Assembly (NCBI RefSeq): GCF_963675585.1
Contig: NZ_OY776411.1
Location: forward strand, 749,001 to 813,000
DNA length: 64,000 nucleotides
Origin: an uncultured Draconibacterium sp.
Lineage (GTDB): Bacteria; Bacteroidota; Bacteroidia; Bacteroidales; Prolixibacteraceae
Direction: 5' to 3'
Part shown: piece by piece, positions 38,911 to 48,581 of the stretch
How positions within the stretch are numbered: the stretch's first letter is position 1
Layout of the letters: every line of letters begins with the position of its first letter
Notes under the pieces: model-generated
What the model was told of the DNA's origin: nothing
Database searches by the model: none
Seen by the model: the letters and a program-made list of their open reading frames with translations, nothing else
Position numbers and translations under genes: made by a program

Positions 38911-40440
38911 TTACCCAATTTTTTCAACAGCTAGTTTCATCCTCGAAACGGTTTCTTCCTGGCCCAATAACTCGCAAATAACAAATAAGTCGGGTCCCAT
39001 ATTACCGCCAACAAGACTTAAACGAAGCGGATTCATAATGGCACCAAAGCCCCATCCTTTTTCTTCCATAAATGCCGAAAAAGATGCTTTTACCGAATCA
39101 GCATTCCATGTTTCCACAGAACTAAACAGACTCGCAATTTCAGTTAGCTGACCTGAAGTATTTTCCTTCCAGCGCTTTTTCACGGTTTTTTCATCGTACG
39201 ATGTTGGCACCTCGAAAAAGTAAAAACTTTGTTCCCATATATCAGCAGCAAATTCGCAACGTTCTTTAATTTCAGCAACTACAGCATTTATTTTTTCTTC
39301 CGATGCTTCTATTCCTTTTCCGGCTAATACAGGTTTAAATAATTCGGCAAGTTCCTCCACCGATTTTTGCTGGAAATAGTGTTTGTTAAACCATTTGGCT
39401 TTTTCGGGATCAAAACGCGATCCTGATTTTACCACACGCTCTAAACTAAAAACCTCTGCCAGTTCATCCAGTGAGAAAAATTCCTGTTCTGTACCCGGAT
39501 TCCATCCCAGCAAAGCCAGCAGGTTCATAAATGCCTCAGGGAAATAACCGTCTTCGCGATAACCACGCGAAACATCTCCTGTTTTTGGATCGGTCCATTC
39601 GAGTGGAAAAACCGGGAAGCCCAGTTTATCGCCATCGCGTTTGCTGAGTTTTCCCTTTCCAACAGGTTTTAATATTAAAGGTAAATGAGCAAAACGTGGT
39701 TTGGTTTCTTCCCATCCCAGCGCTTTGTACAAGAATACATGCAAAGGCATCGACGGCAGCCATTCTTCACCACGAATTACATGCGAAATTTCCATCAGAT
39801 GATCGTCGACAACATTGGCCAAATGGTAAGTGGGCATTCCATCCGACTTAAAAAGTACCTTGTCGTCCAAACTTTTAGTGGTATTAAAAGTTACGTTTCC
39901 ACGTATTAAATCCTCTTCGGTAACATCCGTATCGGCAGGCATTTTAAAACGAATAACAAAAGCTTCGCCGGCAGCTAATTTTTGCTGCACAACTTCGTTT
40001 GAAAGCGATAAGGAGTTGTTCAAATTATCGCGGGTACCAATTCCGTACGAAAACGTTTCTTTATTGGCTTCCGCTTCATTTCTGAGCTTCTCAATATCTT
40101 CAGCAGTATCGAAAGCATAATACGCCCAGCCTGTTTCTATCAGCTGATCGGCATATTTTCGGTACAGAGCCTTACGTTCGCTTTGACGGTAGGGACCAAA
40201 ATCACCACCAATTCCCGGACCTTCAACCGGATTTAAACCACACCAGTTTAAACTTTCAATTATATAATCTTCTGCACCCGGAACAAAACGGGTTTGGTCG
40301 GTATCTTCAATCCGAAGAATAAAATCGCCACCGTATTTTTTGGCAAAAAGGTAGTTAAACAAAGCTGTTCTCACACCACCCATGTGCAAAGGCCCGGTCG
40401 GACTTGGGGCAAATCGTACCCTTACTTTCTTGTCGCTCAT
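38911..40440 (-). CDS. gltX: Glutamyl-tRNA synthetase
   Basis: A class I aminoacyl-tRNA synthetase of 509 residues from MSDKKVRVRFAPSPTGPLHMGG. The HIGH-type motif is PSPTGPLHMGG and the KMSKS-type motif is GKLSKRDGD. The anticodon-binding C-terminal domain ends LAVEKIG. The eight residues before MSDKK are not conserved, so the later ATG was chosen. A -7 box lies 22 bp before this start. Confidence 0.96.
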   Translation of the reverse strand: MSDKKVRVRFAPSPTGPLHMGGVRTALFNYLFAKKYGGDFILRIEDTDQTRFVPGAEDYIIESLNWCGLNPVEGPGIGGDFGPYRQSERKALYRKYADQLIETGWAYYAFDTAEDIEKLRNEAEANKETFSYGIGTRDNLNNSLSLSNEVVQQKLAAGEAFVIRFKMPADTDVTEEDLIRGNVTFNTTKSLDDKVLFKSDGMPTYHLANVVDDHLMEISHVIRGEEWLPSMPLHVFLYKALGWEETKPRFAHLPLILKPVGKGKLSKRDGDKLGFPVFPLEWTDPKTGDVSRGYREDGYFPEAFMNLLALLGWNPGTEQEFFSLDELAEVFSLERVVKSGSRFDPEKAKWFNKHYFQQKSVEELAELFKPVLAGKGIEASEEKINAVVAEIKERCEFAADIWEQSFYFFEVPTSYDEKTVKKRWKENTSGQLTEIASLFSSVETWNADSVKASFSAFMEEKGWGFGAIMNPLRLSLVGGNMGPDLFVICELLGQEETVSRMKLAVEKIG

Positions 40441-40461
40441 TGTTCTTTTTTTAATTCGCTG

Positions 40462-40469
40462 CAAAGATA
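40462..40469 (-). promoter_or_regulatory. -7 promoter box (TATCTTTG) for gltX
   Basis: On the minus strand TATCTTTG fits TAnnTTTG and lies 22 bp before the gltX start. Confidence 0.5.
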
Positions 40470-40687
40470 GAAAATAAGTGCTCAGTTTAAAGTAGCGGTT
40501 TACAGTTTTAAATCTGGCGTTTGTAGCAGTGCCTGTTTACCGGAAAAAAAGAACAACCTTATTTCTTGAATTAGCACGAAACTAAAAAATGATACTGAGC
40601 ACTCTTGTTTAAAAAAGTGTCTTTTATCAACGTTTAATACGCTGTAATTCCATTATTTTGTAAAGTATAAAACTAAAAACAAATACC

Positions 40688-41875
40688 ATGTACGGAAAAA
40701 TAAAACAAGACTTACAAAATACATTAGAAGAATTAAAGGTGGATGGTTTGTACAAATCGGAACGAATTATTACCTCATCGCAAAGTTCTGAGATTGCCGT
40801 TTCAACGGGCGGGTCGGTGTTAAATTTTTGCGCCAATAATTACCTGGGTTTAGCCAATAACCCCGAGGTAGTAAAAGCAGCACAGGATATTATGAACGAC
40901 TGGGGTTTTGGACTTTCTTCGGTACGTTTTATTTGCGGAACACAGCAAATTCATAAACAACTGGAAGAAAAAGTTTCTGAGTTTCTGGGAACCGAAGATA
41001 CCATTTTGTATTGTGCTGCATTTGATGCCAACGGTGGTGTTTTTGAGCCTCTTTTAGGCGACGATTCAGCCATTATTTCAGACGAATTAAACCATGCCTC
41101 GATTATTGATGGAGTACGTTTGTGTAAAGCGCAACGTTTTCGTTACAAACATTCGAACATGGAAGAGTTGGAGCAGTGTTTAAAAGATTCGGCCGATTTA
41201 AAATACCGGATTATTGTAACTGACGGTGTATTTTCGATGGATGGTGATTTGGCCAAACTACCTGAAATTGTTGCTTTGGCAGAAAAATACGATGCGCTGG
41301 TTATGGTTGACGACTCGCATGCAACGGGCTACATTGGCAAAACGGGACGTGGCACAGCCGAACATTTTGGTGTATTGGGCAAAATCGATATTATCACCAC
41401 TACCTTTGGGAAAGCCATGGGTGGCGGAAACGGAGGATGCACCTCGGGACGGAAAGAAATTATTGATATGTTACGTCAGCGCTCGCGTCCGTATTTGTTT
41501 TCGAATACACTGGCGCCGGCTACTGTTGGAGCCACCTTGAAAGTAATTGATATGCTTTCAGGATCGGATGAATTGCCGGCAAAAACCATGGCAAATGCAG
41601 TTCATTTCAGAAGTAAAATGGAAGCAGCTGGTTTTGATTTGGTAAAAGGAGATACCGCAATTGTTCCGGTTATGATTTACGACGAGCCACTAGCTATAAA
41701 ATTTGCCGATGAATTGCTGAAGGAAGGTGTTTATGTAATTGGCTTCTGTTTCCCGGTTGTACCGCGCGGAAAAGCACGAATTCGTGTACAACTTTCGGCA
41801 GCGCACACTAGCGAACAAATTGACAAAGCCGTTGACGCCTTTATAAAAGTGGGTAAAGAACTTGAAATAATCTGA
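40688..41875 (+). CDS. kbl: Glycine C-acetyltransferase (2-amino-3-ketobutyrate CoA ligase)
   Basis: A 395-residue PLP enzyme of the alpha-oxoamine synthase family. The order and wording (FCANNYLGLANNPEV, SSVRFICGTQQIHKQLE, DELNHASIIDGVRLCKAQRFRY, DDSHATGYIG, TTFGKAMGGGNGG with the PLP lysine near residue 242, RQRSRPYLFSN) are very close to E. coli Kbl. It splits 2-amino-3-ketobutyrate into glycine and acetyl-CoA in threonine breakdown. A related fold acts in sulfonolipid synthesis, but the close match to Kbl argues against that here. No threonine dehydrogenase gene is adjacent. Confidence 0.93.
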   Translation: MYGKIKQDLQNTLEELKVDGLYKSERIITSSQSSEIAVSTGGSVLNFCANNYLGLANNPEVVKAAQDIMNDWGFGLSSVRFICGTQQIHKQLEEKVSEFLGTEDTILYCAAFDANGGVFEPLLGDDSAIISDELNHASIIDGVRLCKAQRFRYKHSNMEELEQCLKDSADLKYRIIVTDGVFSMDGDLAKLPEIVALAEKYDALVMVDDSHATGYIGKTGRGTAEHFGVLGKIDIITTTFGKAMGGGNGGCTSGRKEIIDMLRQRSRPYLFSNTLAPATVGATLKVIDMLSGSDELPAKTMANAVHFRSKMEAAGFDLVKGDTAIVPVMIYDEPLAIKFADELLKEGVYVIGFCFPVVPRGKARIRVQLSAAHTSEQIDKAVDAFIKVGKELEII

Positions 41876-41921
41876 TAAAGTCTTTGTCATTTCAGTGAAG
41901 AGAAGTGACACTTTTATAGTT

Positions 41922-41971
41922 AAGGATGCGATCGGTCTTTTAACAACATAGACTGATCGCATCCTTTTTTA
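41922..41971 (+). terminator. kbl: Strong terminator after kbl
   Basis: A 17-bp stem (AAGGATGCGATCGGTCT with AGACTGATCGCATCCTT, one mismatch) with a 10-nt loop is followed by TTTTT. Confidence 0.85.
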
Positions 41972-42057
41972 CTTCGTGTAATAACAGATCTTATTTTTGA
42001 CTCACCGGTAAATTCCGGTGGATTTGAATATTTATATATCAAAAGTACATGGGCACA

Positions 42058-42345
42058 CTAAAAGTAAATCTGACCTTTAATCGATTTTAAAATTGATGCC
42101 GCAGGCCTCCATCCACATTCAATCGGGACGAAGCAAAGACCTTGTTCGAAGCTTCGGCCTCGTCCGGTGAGCCGGAAAACAAGTGGTGTCGGCGTTAAAA
42201 AATTACTGCTGTTTGAGGAGGTACGACGAGTTTCAGGAATTTTAGCCGACACCGCGTAGTTTTTCAGTGTGAAGCGGGCGCAGCCTTGGGTTTTCTGTCT
42301 ACTCTTTGGGCTAAACCAAAGAGTAGAATCGGTCTGATAAGACAA
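42058..42345. repeat. Possible interspersed structured repeat with strong hairpins
   Basis: This roughly 290-bp stretch is richer in G and C than its surroundings. It contains an 11-bp perfect hairpin at 42299-42326 and a long-range inverted pair GGTGTCGGC / GCCGACACC (about 42184-42254). A 95-codon frame covers it on the minus strand, but its translation has no signal, domain or normal composition. It looks like a structured repeat rather than a gene. Only one copy is in the window, so repeat status is unproven. Confidence 0.4.
42299..42326. other. Perfect 11-bp hairpin
   Basis: CTACTCTTTGG-GCTAAA-CCAAAGAGTAG forms a perfect stem. There is no T run, so it is not a standard terminator. Confidence 0.75.
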
Positions 42346-42419
42346 AGGCGCATCATAATATCTACTGTTGCAAGACTATACAAACTTCGAAAATTACTCC
42401 CTGAAATTTCATTTGAGCC

Positions 42420-42953
42420 TTATTTTATCCCCCGAATGGATTGAGTGGAAATATCCTGCCCTATTTTTTCGGCTGCTTTTTTGAATTGTGCAGCAGTAAT
42501 GGCTTTTATTGAAAGCGAAATGGAAGCACCGTCGTTGTGGGCGCCAAACTCGGCAATAACAGCATAAGTTTCTTCCTCATCGCGGTCTTCTTTAAAAACA
42601 GCTTTAAAGTTTTCACTTTGTATTTTCGAAATCCCCGAAAAGTGAATGGAAAAATAACCTTCGCTTCCCTGGTAATAATAGGTTTTTGTTTTTGCATTGT
42701 AGGTAGCCTTCGTCAGCGTTTGGTGTTTGGGCTTTTCTTTCAGGTATTTTCCTTCCTGCTGGGGGAAAAGTACCAGTAAACGATAACTTGCCGCATCGAG
42801 ATGTTTAAAAGTCACTTCTCCTTTTACTCCGGTTTTCTGAAAAGCAATCCCTTCTTTTTGTGCTCCCTTTTCCAGGTACACCTCGGTTCTTGGAGCAGGT
42901 TTTCCGGTAAACAATGAAAAAACAGCCACAAAAAGTACCACAAATAAATTCAT
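42420..42953 (-). CDS. Exported protein of unknown function
   Basis: A 177-residue protein with a short N-terminal signal (MNLFVVLFVAVFSLFTG). The body contains a SpaA/Cna-like stretch (GIAFQKTGVKGEVTFKHLDAASYRLLVLFPQQEGKYL), followed by a lysine/threonine-rich segment and a beta-rich C-terminal half (YFSIHFSGISKIQSENFKAVF). No family is recognised. It is flanked by two repeat-like elements and has no obvious operon partner. Confidence 0.6.
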   Translation of the reverse strand: MNLFVVLFVAVFSLFTGKPAPRTEVYLEKGAQKEGIAFQKTGVKGEVTFKHLDAASYRLLVLFPQQEGKYLKEKPKHQTLTKATYNAKTKTYYYQGSEGYFSIHFSGISKIQSENFKAVFKEDRDEEETYAVIAEFGAHNDGASISLSIKAITAAQFKKAAEKIGQDISTQSIRGIK

Positions 42954-43048
42954 ACTACCTTTATTTTGACTATAAATATGAGAATTTTAATAGCGATAAA
43001 GTGTACAACAAAGTAATTGTTTTTAACAGGGAGTGTCAACAAATGTAT

Positions 43049-43174
43049 AGGATGTCCAAAAAGTAAAGGGTTGCCAGAACGTCACCCTGAATTTATTTCA
43101 GGGTCTCTTTCATTTATACTAAGATTCTGAAATTAGTTCAGAATGACGTTATAGATTTACTTTTTGAACATCCT
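43049..43174. repeat. MITE-like palindromic element (126 bp)
   Basis: Terminal inverted repeats AGGATGTCCAAAAAGTAAA and, read inward from the right, AGGATGTTCAAAAAGTAAA differ at one of 19 bases. Inside, AACGTCA pairs with TGACGTT. Two hairpins (CCCTGAA/TTCAGGG and ATTCTGAA/TTCAGAAT) sit between them. The whole unit can fold into one long branched stem. It carries no gene and lies between two minus-strand genes. Confidence 0.65.
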
Positions 43175-43188
43175 AAATAGATCTGCAT

Positions 43189-45783
43189 TTAAAAAGCATC
43201 ATTTAAAGTGCGAATAGTCAACACTTCGTTTAATTGCTCTTCAGGTATTTTTGTTCTTAAATTGATTGTCACTTTTTCGTTGGGGAGCAAATCAAAATAA
43301 TTGTCCGAGAAAAAACCTTCTTCATCTCCAATTTGCAGGTAAACACTTTTTGCCAATTTATCGGTGCTAACTGTTACATCAAATCCCTCATCGGTTTTCG
43401 AAATGGTGCGCTCAACAGTTGGTGTTATTGCTTTCAGGTTTTTATAAGGAAGGAAATAGTAATAGTTTTTCGAAAGAACCTGTCCGTTTTCCACCAGTTC
43501 AGCCGTAAAAACCAGGTTTTTAATGTTTTTCCGGTACTTAAAACGCAATTCGTTTTTATTCACATCGTAATAATCGTCGCTCGAATTGGCAGCAATATCT
43601 ACCAAATGCGCCTCTTCCCAAATTACTTTTCCATCAAAATCGACCAAACGCAGATTTAATTCAGCTTTAATCGGTTCCAACCTGTCGTTTACAATACCAA
43701 CTTTAAACTTAATTCCTTCTTCGTAGGGACTAACCAAAACCTGGCTAAATCCTTTTTTAACGTAGTACTGCAAGGCTTTCCACTTTTGGTAATAATCGGT
43801 AGAACTCCACGATGCAACCGGCCAGCAATCGTTAATTTGCCAATACAAACTTCCCATACAATACGGCATGGCGCGGCGGTGTCCTTCCAGCCCAAACTTA
43901 ATACCTTCGGCTTGCAACACATGGTTTACATACAAAAACGACTCAAAATCTTTTGGTTTGTTGTATTCTTTCAACATGTAATATTCGATGGTTCCGTTAC
44001 CGATCGACGAGCGCTGGTGCGAATTCATTACTTCCGAGCGAATGTCATAATCTTCGGGTGTTGCATACTTGCGAACCGTTGCAATTTCGGGAAAACTCTG
44101 GAATCCGTATTCGCTCATAAAACGCGCAAGGTGGGTTGCGTAGGTAGAAAAAGGTTCTTTTCCCCACCAAACACCCCAATAGTGTTCGTCGCCATTTACA
44201 AGGTCGGCATCAACACCCAGTCCGGATGATGGACTCGAGCCCCAGTAACTGCGTTGTGCGTCATATTCTTCAACTACACCAGGCAAGGTTTTATGGAAAA
44301 TATCGACGTATGCCTGCCAAATTTTATCCGCATTTTCTTTGCTTTTTGCTTCTTCTGCCCGTCTCCAGCCCCAGCCGTTCCAGGCAGCAAGTATTTCGTT
44401 GTTACCACACCACATGGCAATACTTGGGTGATTGCGCAAACGTTTTACATTGTCGATTGCTTCGTGTTTTACATTCTCAAGAAAAGCATCGTCGCCGGGA
44501 AACATGGCACAAGCAAACATAAAATCCTGCCAGATTAAAATTCCGTTTTCGTCGCATAAATCGTAAAAAATATCTTCCTCGTAAACACCTCCACCCCAAA
44601 TACGCAACATGTTGTTGTTCGAGTTTTTGGCTGTTTCAACCACGGTTTTGTAATTTTCGGCACTCACACGTGGTAAAAAAACATCGTTTGGAATGTAGTT
44701 GGCCCCTTTCATAAACACCGGATGTCCGTTCAGTTTGAAGTAAAACGAAGTTCCATCATCGTCTTTATCGCGCACCAGTTCCAAAGTACGTATTCCAATT
44801 CGGGTGTCTTTGCTGGTGGTTCTTCCTTTTACAGAAAGTTCGCCGGTTAAATTGTATAAATACGGATCGCCCAATCCCACTGTCCACCATAGTTTTGGAT
44901 TTTCTATTTCGAAATTTACCGTATACTTGTTTGTCCCTTCAACCAGGTTAATGCTTGCCTCGGCCAATTTATTTTGCTCGTTTTTAACCGAAAATACCGC
45001 TTTGCCCTTTTCGGCTGCATCTACCTCAAATACGGCTTTAAAAGTTGCTTTATCTTCTTCTACGCTGTTTTGAATAATCTGCAAGTCTTCAATTTTTGCT
45101 TCGTCCCAGGCTTGCAAATACACCGGGCGCCAAATTCCGCTGGTTACCAAACGCGGCCCCCAGTCCCAACCAAAATGGTACCCGGCTTTACGCGTATAAA
45201 TACTCACTCGTTTTCCACCTTCTACTTCACCATTTTCGGCCTGGTCGTTGTCTGATGCAGGAATTACATATCCTTGTGCATCGTATTTTTTGATGCCCTC
45301 AACTATTGGCGAACGAAAAACAATGTGAAGTTCATTTTCTCCTTCCTGCAGAAATTCTTTTACGTCCATTTGCCACTCGCGAAACATATTGTCGGTTGAT
45401 GCTACTTTTTTGTTGTTCAGCATCACATCGGCATAGGTGTCGAGTCCTTTAAAATCGAGTTGAATGCGATCGCGTTTCAACAAAGATTTTTCCACGGTAA
45501 ATGTGGTTTTATATTCCCAGTCTACTTTGTCAATCCATTGTAAATTGTGTTCGTTTAAACGGTAAAAGGGATCTTCAATTTTTTCATTGTCGATTAAATC
45601 GGTGTGAACCGTTCCGGGCACTGTGGCCGGCAGCCATTCATCCTGTCCAACCTGGTTGAACATCCAGTTTGAATTTATCTCGTTCTGAATCATCAGCTTG
45701 GGGTCTTTTGATGTTTGCGTACAGGCAACTGTAATTAGCAAAAACAGTGCTGCCAAAGTTTGTACACGAAAGATTGATTTCAT
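43189..45783 (-). CDS. GH2 beta-mannosidase, lipoprotein
   Basis: An 864-residue protein with lipoprotein signal ALFLLITVACTQ. The GH2 N-terminal domain (WLPATVPGTVHTDLIDNEKIEDPFYRLNEHNLQWIDKVDWEYKTTF) is the beta-mannosidase form. The acid/base is Glu in MWCGNNEILAAWNGW and the nucleophile is Glu in RFMSEYGFQSFPE. It removes non-reducing beta-mannose from oligosaccharides, for example mannans or N-glycan cores. It is divergent from a TonB receptor gene across a 374-bp region, which may indicate related regulation. Confidence 0.92.
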   Translation of the reverse strand: MKSIFRVQTLAALFLLITVACTQTSKDPKLMIQNEINSNWMFNQVGQDEWLPATVPGTVHTDLIDNEKIEDPFYRLNEHNLQWIDKVDWEYKTTFTVEKSLLKRDRIQLDFKGLDTYADVMLNNKKVASTDNMFREWQMDVKEFLQEGENELHIVFRSPIVEGIKKYDAQGYVIPASDNDQAENGEVEGGKRVSIYTRKAGYHFGWDWGPRLVTSGIWRPVYLQAWDEAKIEDLQIIQNSVEEDKATFKAVFEVDAAEKGKAVFSVKNEQNKLAEASINLVEGTNKYTVNFEIENPKLWWTVGLGDPYLYNLTGELSVKGRTTSKDTRIGIRTLELVRDKDDDGTSFYFKLNGHPVFMKGANYIPNDVFLPRVSAENYKTVVETAKNSNNNMLRIWGGGVYEEDIFYDLCDENGILIWQDFMFACAMFPGDDAFLENVKHEAIDNVKRLRNHPSIAMWCGNNEILAAWNGWGWRRAEEAKSKENADKIWQAYVDIFHKTLPGVVEEYDAQRSYWGSSPSSGLGVDADLVNGDEHYWGVWWGKEPFSTYATHLARFMSEYGFQSFPEIATVRKYATPEDYDIRSEVMNSHQRSSIGNGTIEYYMLKEYNKPKDFESFLYVNHVLQAEGIKFGLEGHRRAMPYCMGSLYWQINDCWPVASWSSTDYYQKWKALQYYVKKGFSQVLVSPYEEGIKFKVGIVNDRLEPIKAELNLRLVDFDGKVIWEEAHLVDIAANSSDDYYDVNKNELRFKYRKNIKNLVFTAELVENGQVLSKNYYYFLPYKNLKAITPTVERTISKTDEGFDVTVSTDKLAKSVYLQIGDEEGFFSDNYFDLLPNEKVTINLRTKIPEEQLNEVLTIRTLNDAF

Positions 45784-46157
45784 AGTTTCTTAGTTTTTAT
45801 TCCAATAGTAATAGTCATCAAAGTTTTAAATTCTGGGAAGGAAACATAGTGATGATGGTGTAAAAATACTCATTTTTAATTAGCATAAAAATCTCTTAAT
45901 GTGAAATATACAATATGATATAATTCCAAACGTTCATTGAGAAGAATAATTATGCAGAATAGTTCGTTTGTCCGTTTTTTAAAAGCATTCAGCTCCCTAT
46001 TTTTAGTTTGATTAAGAGATTTTATCAGTTATTATCATTTATTCAATTTTCTTAAAATCTGATAACACTTATTAGCATAATAATATTTTAATTTTGGCGT
46101 TGTTGTTCAATAACAATTTGATTTAAAGCCATTCTGAAATAATTAACTACCATTTAA
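45784..46157. other. 374-bp divergent regulatory region
   Basis: This AT-rich region lies between the beta-mannosidase and a TonB receptor gene. It contains a TAATTTTG box at 46089-46096, two copies of TTAGCATAA (near 45880 and 46072), and TTGTT/AACAA arms near 46100-46118. No open frame or RNA was seen. Confidence 0.5.
46089..46096 (+). promoter_or_regulatory. -7 promoter box (TAATTTTG) for the TonB receptor operon
   Basis: TAATTTTG fits TAnnTTTG and lies about 60 bp before the TonB receptor start. No -33 TTTG partner is evident. Confidence 0.45.
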
Positions 46158-48578
46158 ATGAGATCATTATACCTCTTTTCACTCCTACAGTGTTTGACTA
46201 TTATTTCGTCTTCTGCCCAAAAAGTAACCATCAGTGGTTACATTTCCGATGTTGCAACAGGAGAAATGCTTATTAATGCAAACGTTTATGCGCCGGTACA
46301 TCAGTCGGGAAATATTAGTAATGTTTACGGTTTTTATAGTGTAACACTACCTGCCGGTGATATCAGTTTGCAATATTCGTTTGTTGGATACGAAAAGCAG
46401 GAAATAAAACTAAACACCTTGAAAGATACCGTTTTGAATGTTTCGTTGAAATTGGCCGGCGAATTGGATGAAATTGTGGTAAGAGCCAATAAATCGAAAG
46501 TGGAACGTACCCAAATGAGTATGGTTGAAATTCAGTCGGCACAGTTACAAAAATTGCCCGTATTATTTGGCGAACCCGATGTTTTAAAGGTTATTCAGTT
46601 ATTGCCCGGAGTACAATCGGGGGCCGAAGGTACCAGTGGTATTTACGTGCGTGGAGGAGGCCCCGACCAGAACTTGTTCCTGTTAGATGGAGTTCCGGTG
46701 TACAATGCAAGTCACCTTTTTGGTTTTTTTTCGGTGTTTAATCCATCAGCTGTAAAAACAGTAAAGTTGTACAAAGGAGGTTTTCCGGCACGGTTTGGTG
46801 GCAGGCTTTCGTCGGTGGTCGATATCCGAATGAAAGAAGGGAATTTTAAAGAATTTAAGGGTGAAGTTTCAGTCGGTTTAATTTCGTCGCGGTTTTCGTT
46901 TGAAGGCCCCATCGTAAAAGATAAAACATCGTTTATTGTTTCAGGACGAAGAACTTATGTTGACATTTTGGCACAACCGGCCTTTGCCATTGCGAACAAA
47001 CAGGATAGTGAAGGAAATGTGAAGGCTGGCTATTATTTTTATGATCTGAATGCCAAAATAAATCATAAGTTTTCCGATAGAAGCCGTTTGTATCTTTCAA
47101 CTTATATGGGGCGCGACAAAGCCTACTCGAAAGAAGATTATTACTATGTAAATGATCATACTCGTTTTGATGAAAAATATGATATGGGAATTGGTTGGGG
47201 AAATATTACTTCGGCACTTCGATGGAATTATGTTTACAATCCCAAACTTTTTAGTAATGCCACATTAACTTATAGCCGGTATAATTTCGACGTAAAAGAA
47301 CGCTATAAAGATGTGAGCACGAAAGACGATTCTTTTTCTGAAGATTATTTTCAGTACTTGTCGGGAATAAATGATGTTACTACTCAATTCGATTTTGATT
47401 ATTATCCCGGAGGCGGACATTCTATAAAATTTGGAGCATCTAATATTTGGCACAAATTTAAACCCGGAGTAAATCACGAACGAAGTCAAAATTTTTCGAC
47501 AGATCCGCAACTAAACAAAGTTGATACTACTTATGGAAATGCTAATGTTTCGGCAATGGAGTTTTCAGCATTTATCGAAGACAATTATAAAATTTCTCCC
47601 AAATTTCAAGTAAACCTGGGGTTGCACTTCTCAATGTTTCACGTTCAGAACACAACCTACAAATCGTTGCAGCCCCGGGTTTCTTTACGCTACCTGGTTA
47701 ATGATCGTTTGTCGTTTAAAGCTTCGTATGCTAAAATGAGCCAGTACATTCATTTGCTGAGTTCGTCAACAGTAAGTTTACCAACCGATTTGTGGCTCCC
47801 GGCAACGGCCAATGTAAAACCACAAAACTCGCATCAGTTTGCTTTTGGTACTTCGTTAAAATTGGCCAAAGGTTATGATTTTACTGCTGAAGCTTTTTAT
47901 AAAACCATGGATAACCTGATTGAGTATAAGGAAGGATCATCGTTTTCGGGAGTTAGTAAAGAATGGGAATCGAAAATTGAAACGGGTGAAGGATGGTCGT
48001 ATGGTGCCGAGTTTCTGTTGGAAAAAAATATTGGAAAAACTACGGGTTGGATTGGGTACACACTTTCGTGGGCCAACCGGAAATTTGAAAATCTGAACTT
48101 TGGAGAAACCTTTCCGGCCAAGTACGACCGCCGACACGATCTCAGCCTGGCTTTAACACATAAATTCAGCGATAAATTCGATATCGGTTTAACCTGGGTG
48201 TATGGAACCGGAAATGCAGTAACACTTGGTGTGCAAAAATATCCATCGATGCTTCCTAAGCAATCCTATTATTTTGGCTCTTCCGGCGAATCGGCAATTA
48301 CTTATTACGATGGTCGCAACGGCTACCGAATGCCATCTTATCATCGAATGGATATTAGTATGAATTTTCATAAACAGAAAAAACGGGGTGTTCGCACCTG
48401 GTCGCTTGGATTGTACAATGCTTACAGCCGGCAAAATCCTTTTTACTTGTATTGGGGGCACCAGGGAACTAGTGGCTACAACCAACAAGGTTATTATTTC
48501 GAAAACTCAAAACCGGCACTAAAGCAAGTTAGTCTTTTCCCGGTTTTGCCATCAGTTAGTTACACCTTTAAATTTTAA
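46158..48578 (+). CDS. TonB-dependent receptor (carboxypeptidase-regulatory type)
   Basis: An 806-residue outer-membrane receptor. It has a signal peptide, then a carboxypeptidase-regulatory-like domain (VTISGYISDVATGEMLINANVYAP..NVYGFYSVTLPAGDISLQYSFVGYEKQEI, residues 23-110). The plug follows (EPDVLKVIQLLPGVQSGAEGTSGIYVRGGGPDQNLFLLDGVPVYNASHLFGFFSVFN) and then a beta-barrel ending in the aromatic-rich LPSVSYTFKF. The substrate is unknown. It is paired with a DUF4249 lipoprotein 3 bp downstream, not with a SusD. Related receptors lie at 53824-56136 and 59444-61750. Confidence 0.92.
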   Translation: MRSLYLFSLLQCLTIISSSAQKVTISGYISDVATGEMLINANVYAPVHQSGNISNVYGFYSVTLPAGDISLQYSFVGYEKQEIKLNTLKDTVLNVSLKLAGELDEIVVRANKSKVERTQMSMVEIQSAQLQKLPVLFGEPDVLKVIQLLPGVQSGAEGTSGIYVRGGGPDQNLFLLDGVPVYNASHLFGFFSVFNPSAVKTVKLYKGGFPARFGGRLSSVVDIRMKEGNFKEFKGEVSVGLISSRFSFEGPIVKDKTSFIVSGRRTYVDILAQPAFAIANKQDSEGNVKAGYYFYDLNAKINHKFSDRSRLYLSTYMGRDKAYSKEDYYYVNDHTRFDEKYDMGIGWGNITSALRWNYVYNPKLFSNATLTYSRYNFDVKERYKDVSTKDDSFSEDYFQYLSGINDVTTQFDFDYYPGGGHSIKFGASNIWHKFKPGVNHERSQNFSTDPQLNKVDTTYGNANVSAMEFSAFIEDNYKISPKFQVNLGLHFSMFHVQNTTYKSLQPRVSLRYLVNDRLSFKASYAKMSQYIHLLSSSTVSLPTDLWLPATANVKPQNSHQFAFGTSLKLAKGYDFTAEAFYKTMDNLIEYKEGSSFSGVSKEWESKIETGEGWSYGAEFLLEKNIGKTTGWIGYTLSWANRKFENLNFGETFPAKYDRRHDLSLALTHKFSDKFDIGLTWVYGTGNAVTLGVQKYPSMLPKQSYYFGSSGESAITYYDGRNGYRMPSYHRMDISMNFHKQKKRGVRTWSLGLYNAYSRQNPFYLYWGHQGTSGYNQQGYYFENSKPALKQVSLFPVLPSVSYTFKF

Positions 48579-48581
48579 ACC

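Noticed and set aside
40688-41875. Cysteate fatty acyltransferase instead of Kbl
   Set aside because: The sequence follows E. coli Kbl closely along its whole length, so glycine C-acetyltransferase is preferred despite the cysteate synthase in the same window.
42058-42345. 95-codon minus-strand frame as a protein gene
   Set aside because: No signal, domain, start context or protein-like composition. The DNA is full of inverted repeats, so I list it as a possible structured repeat.
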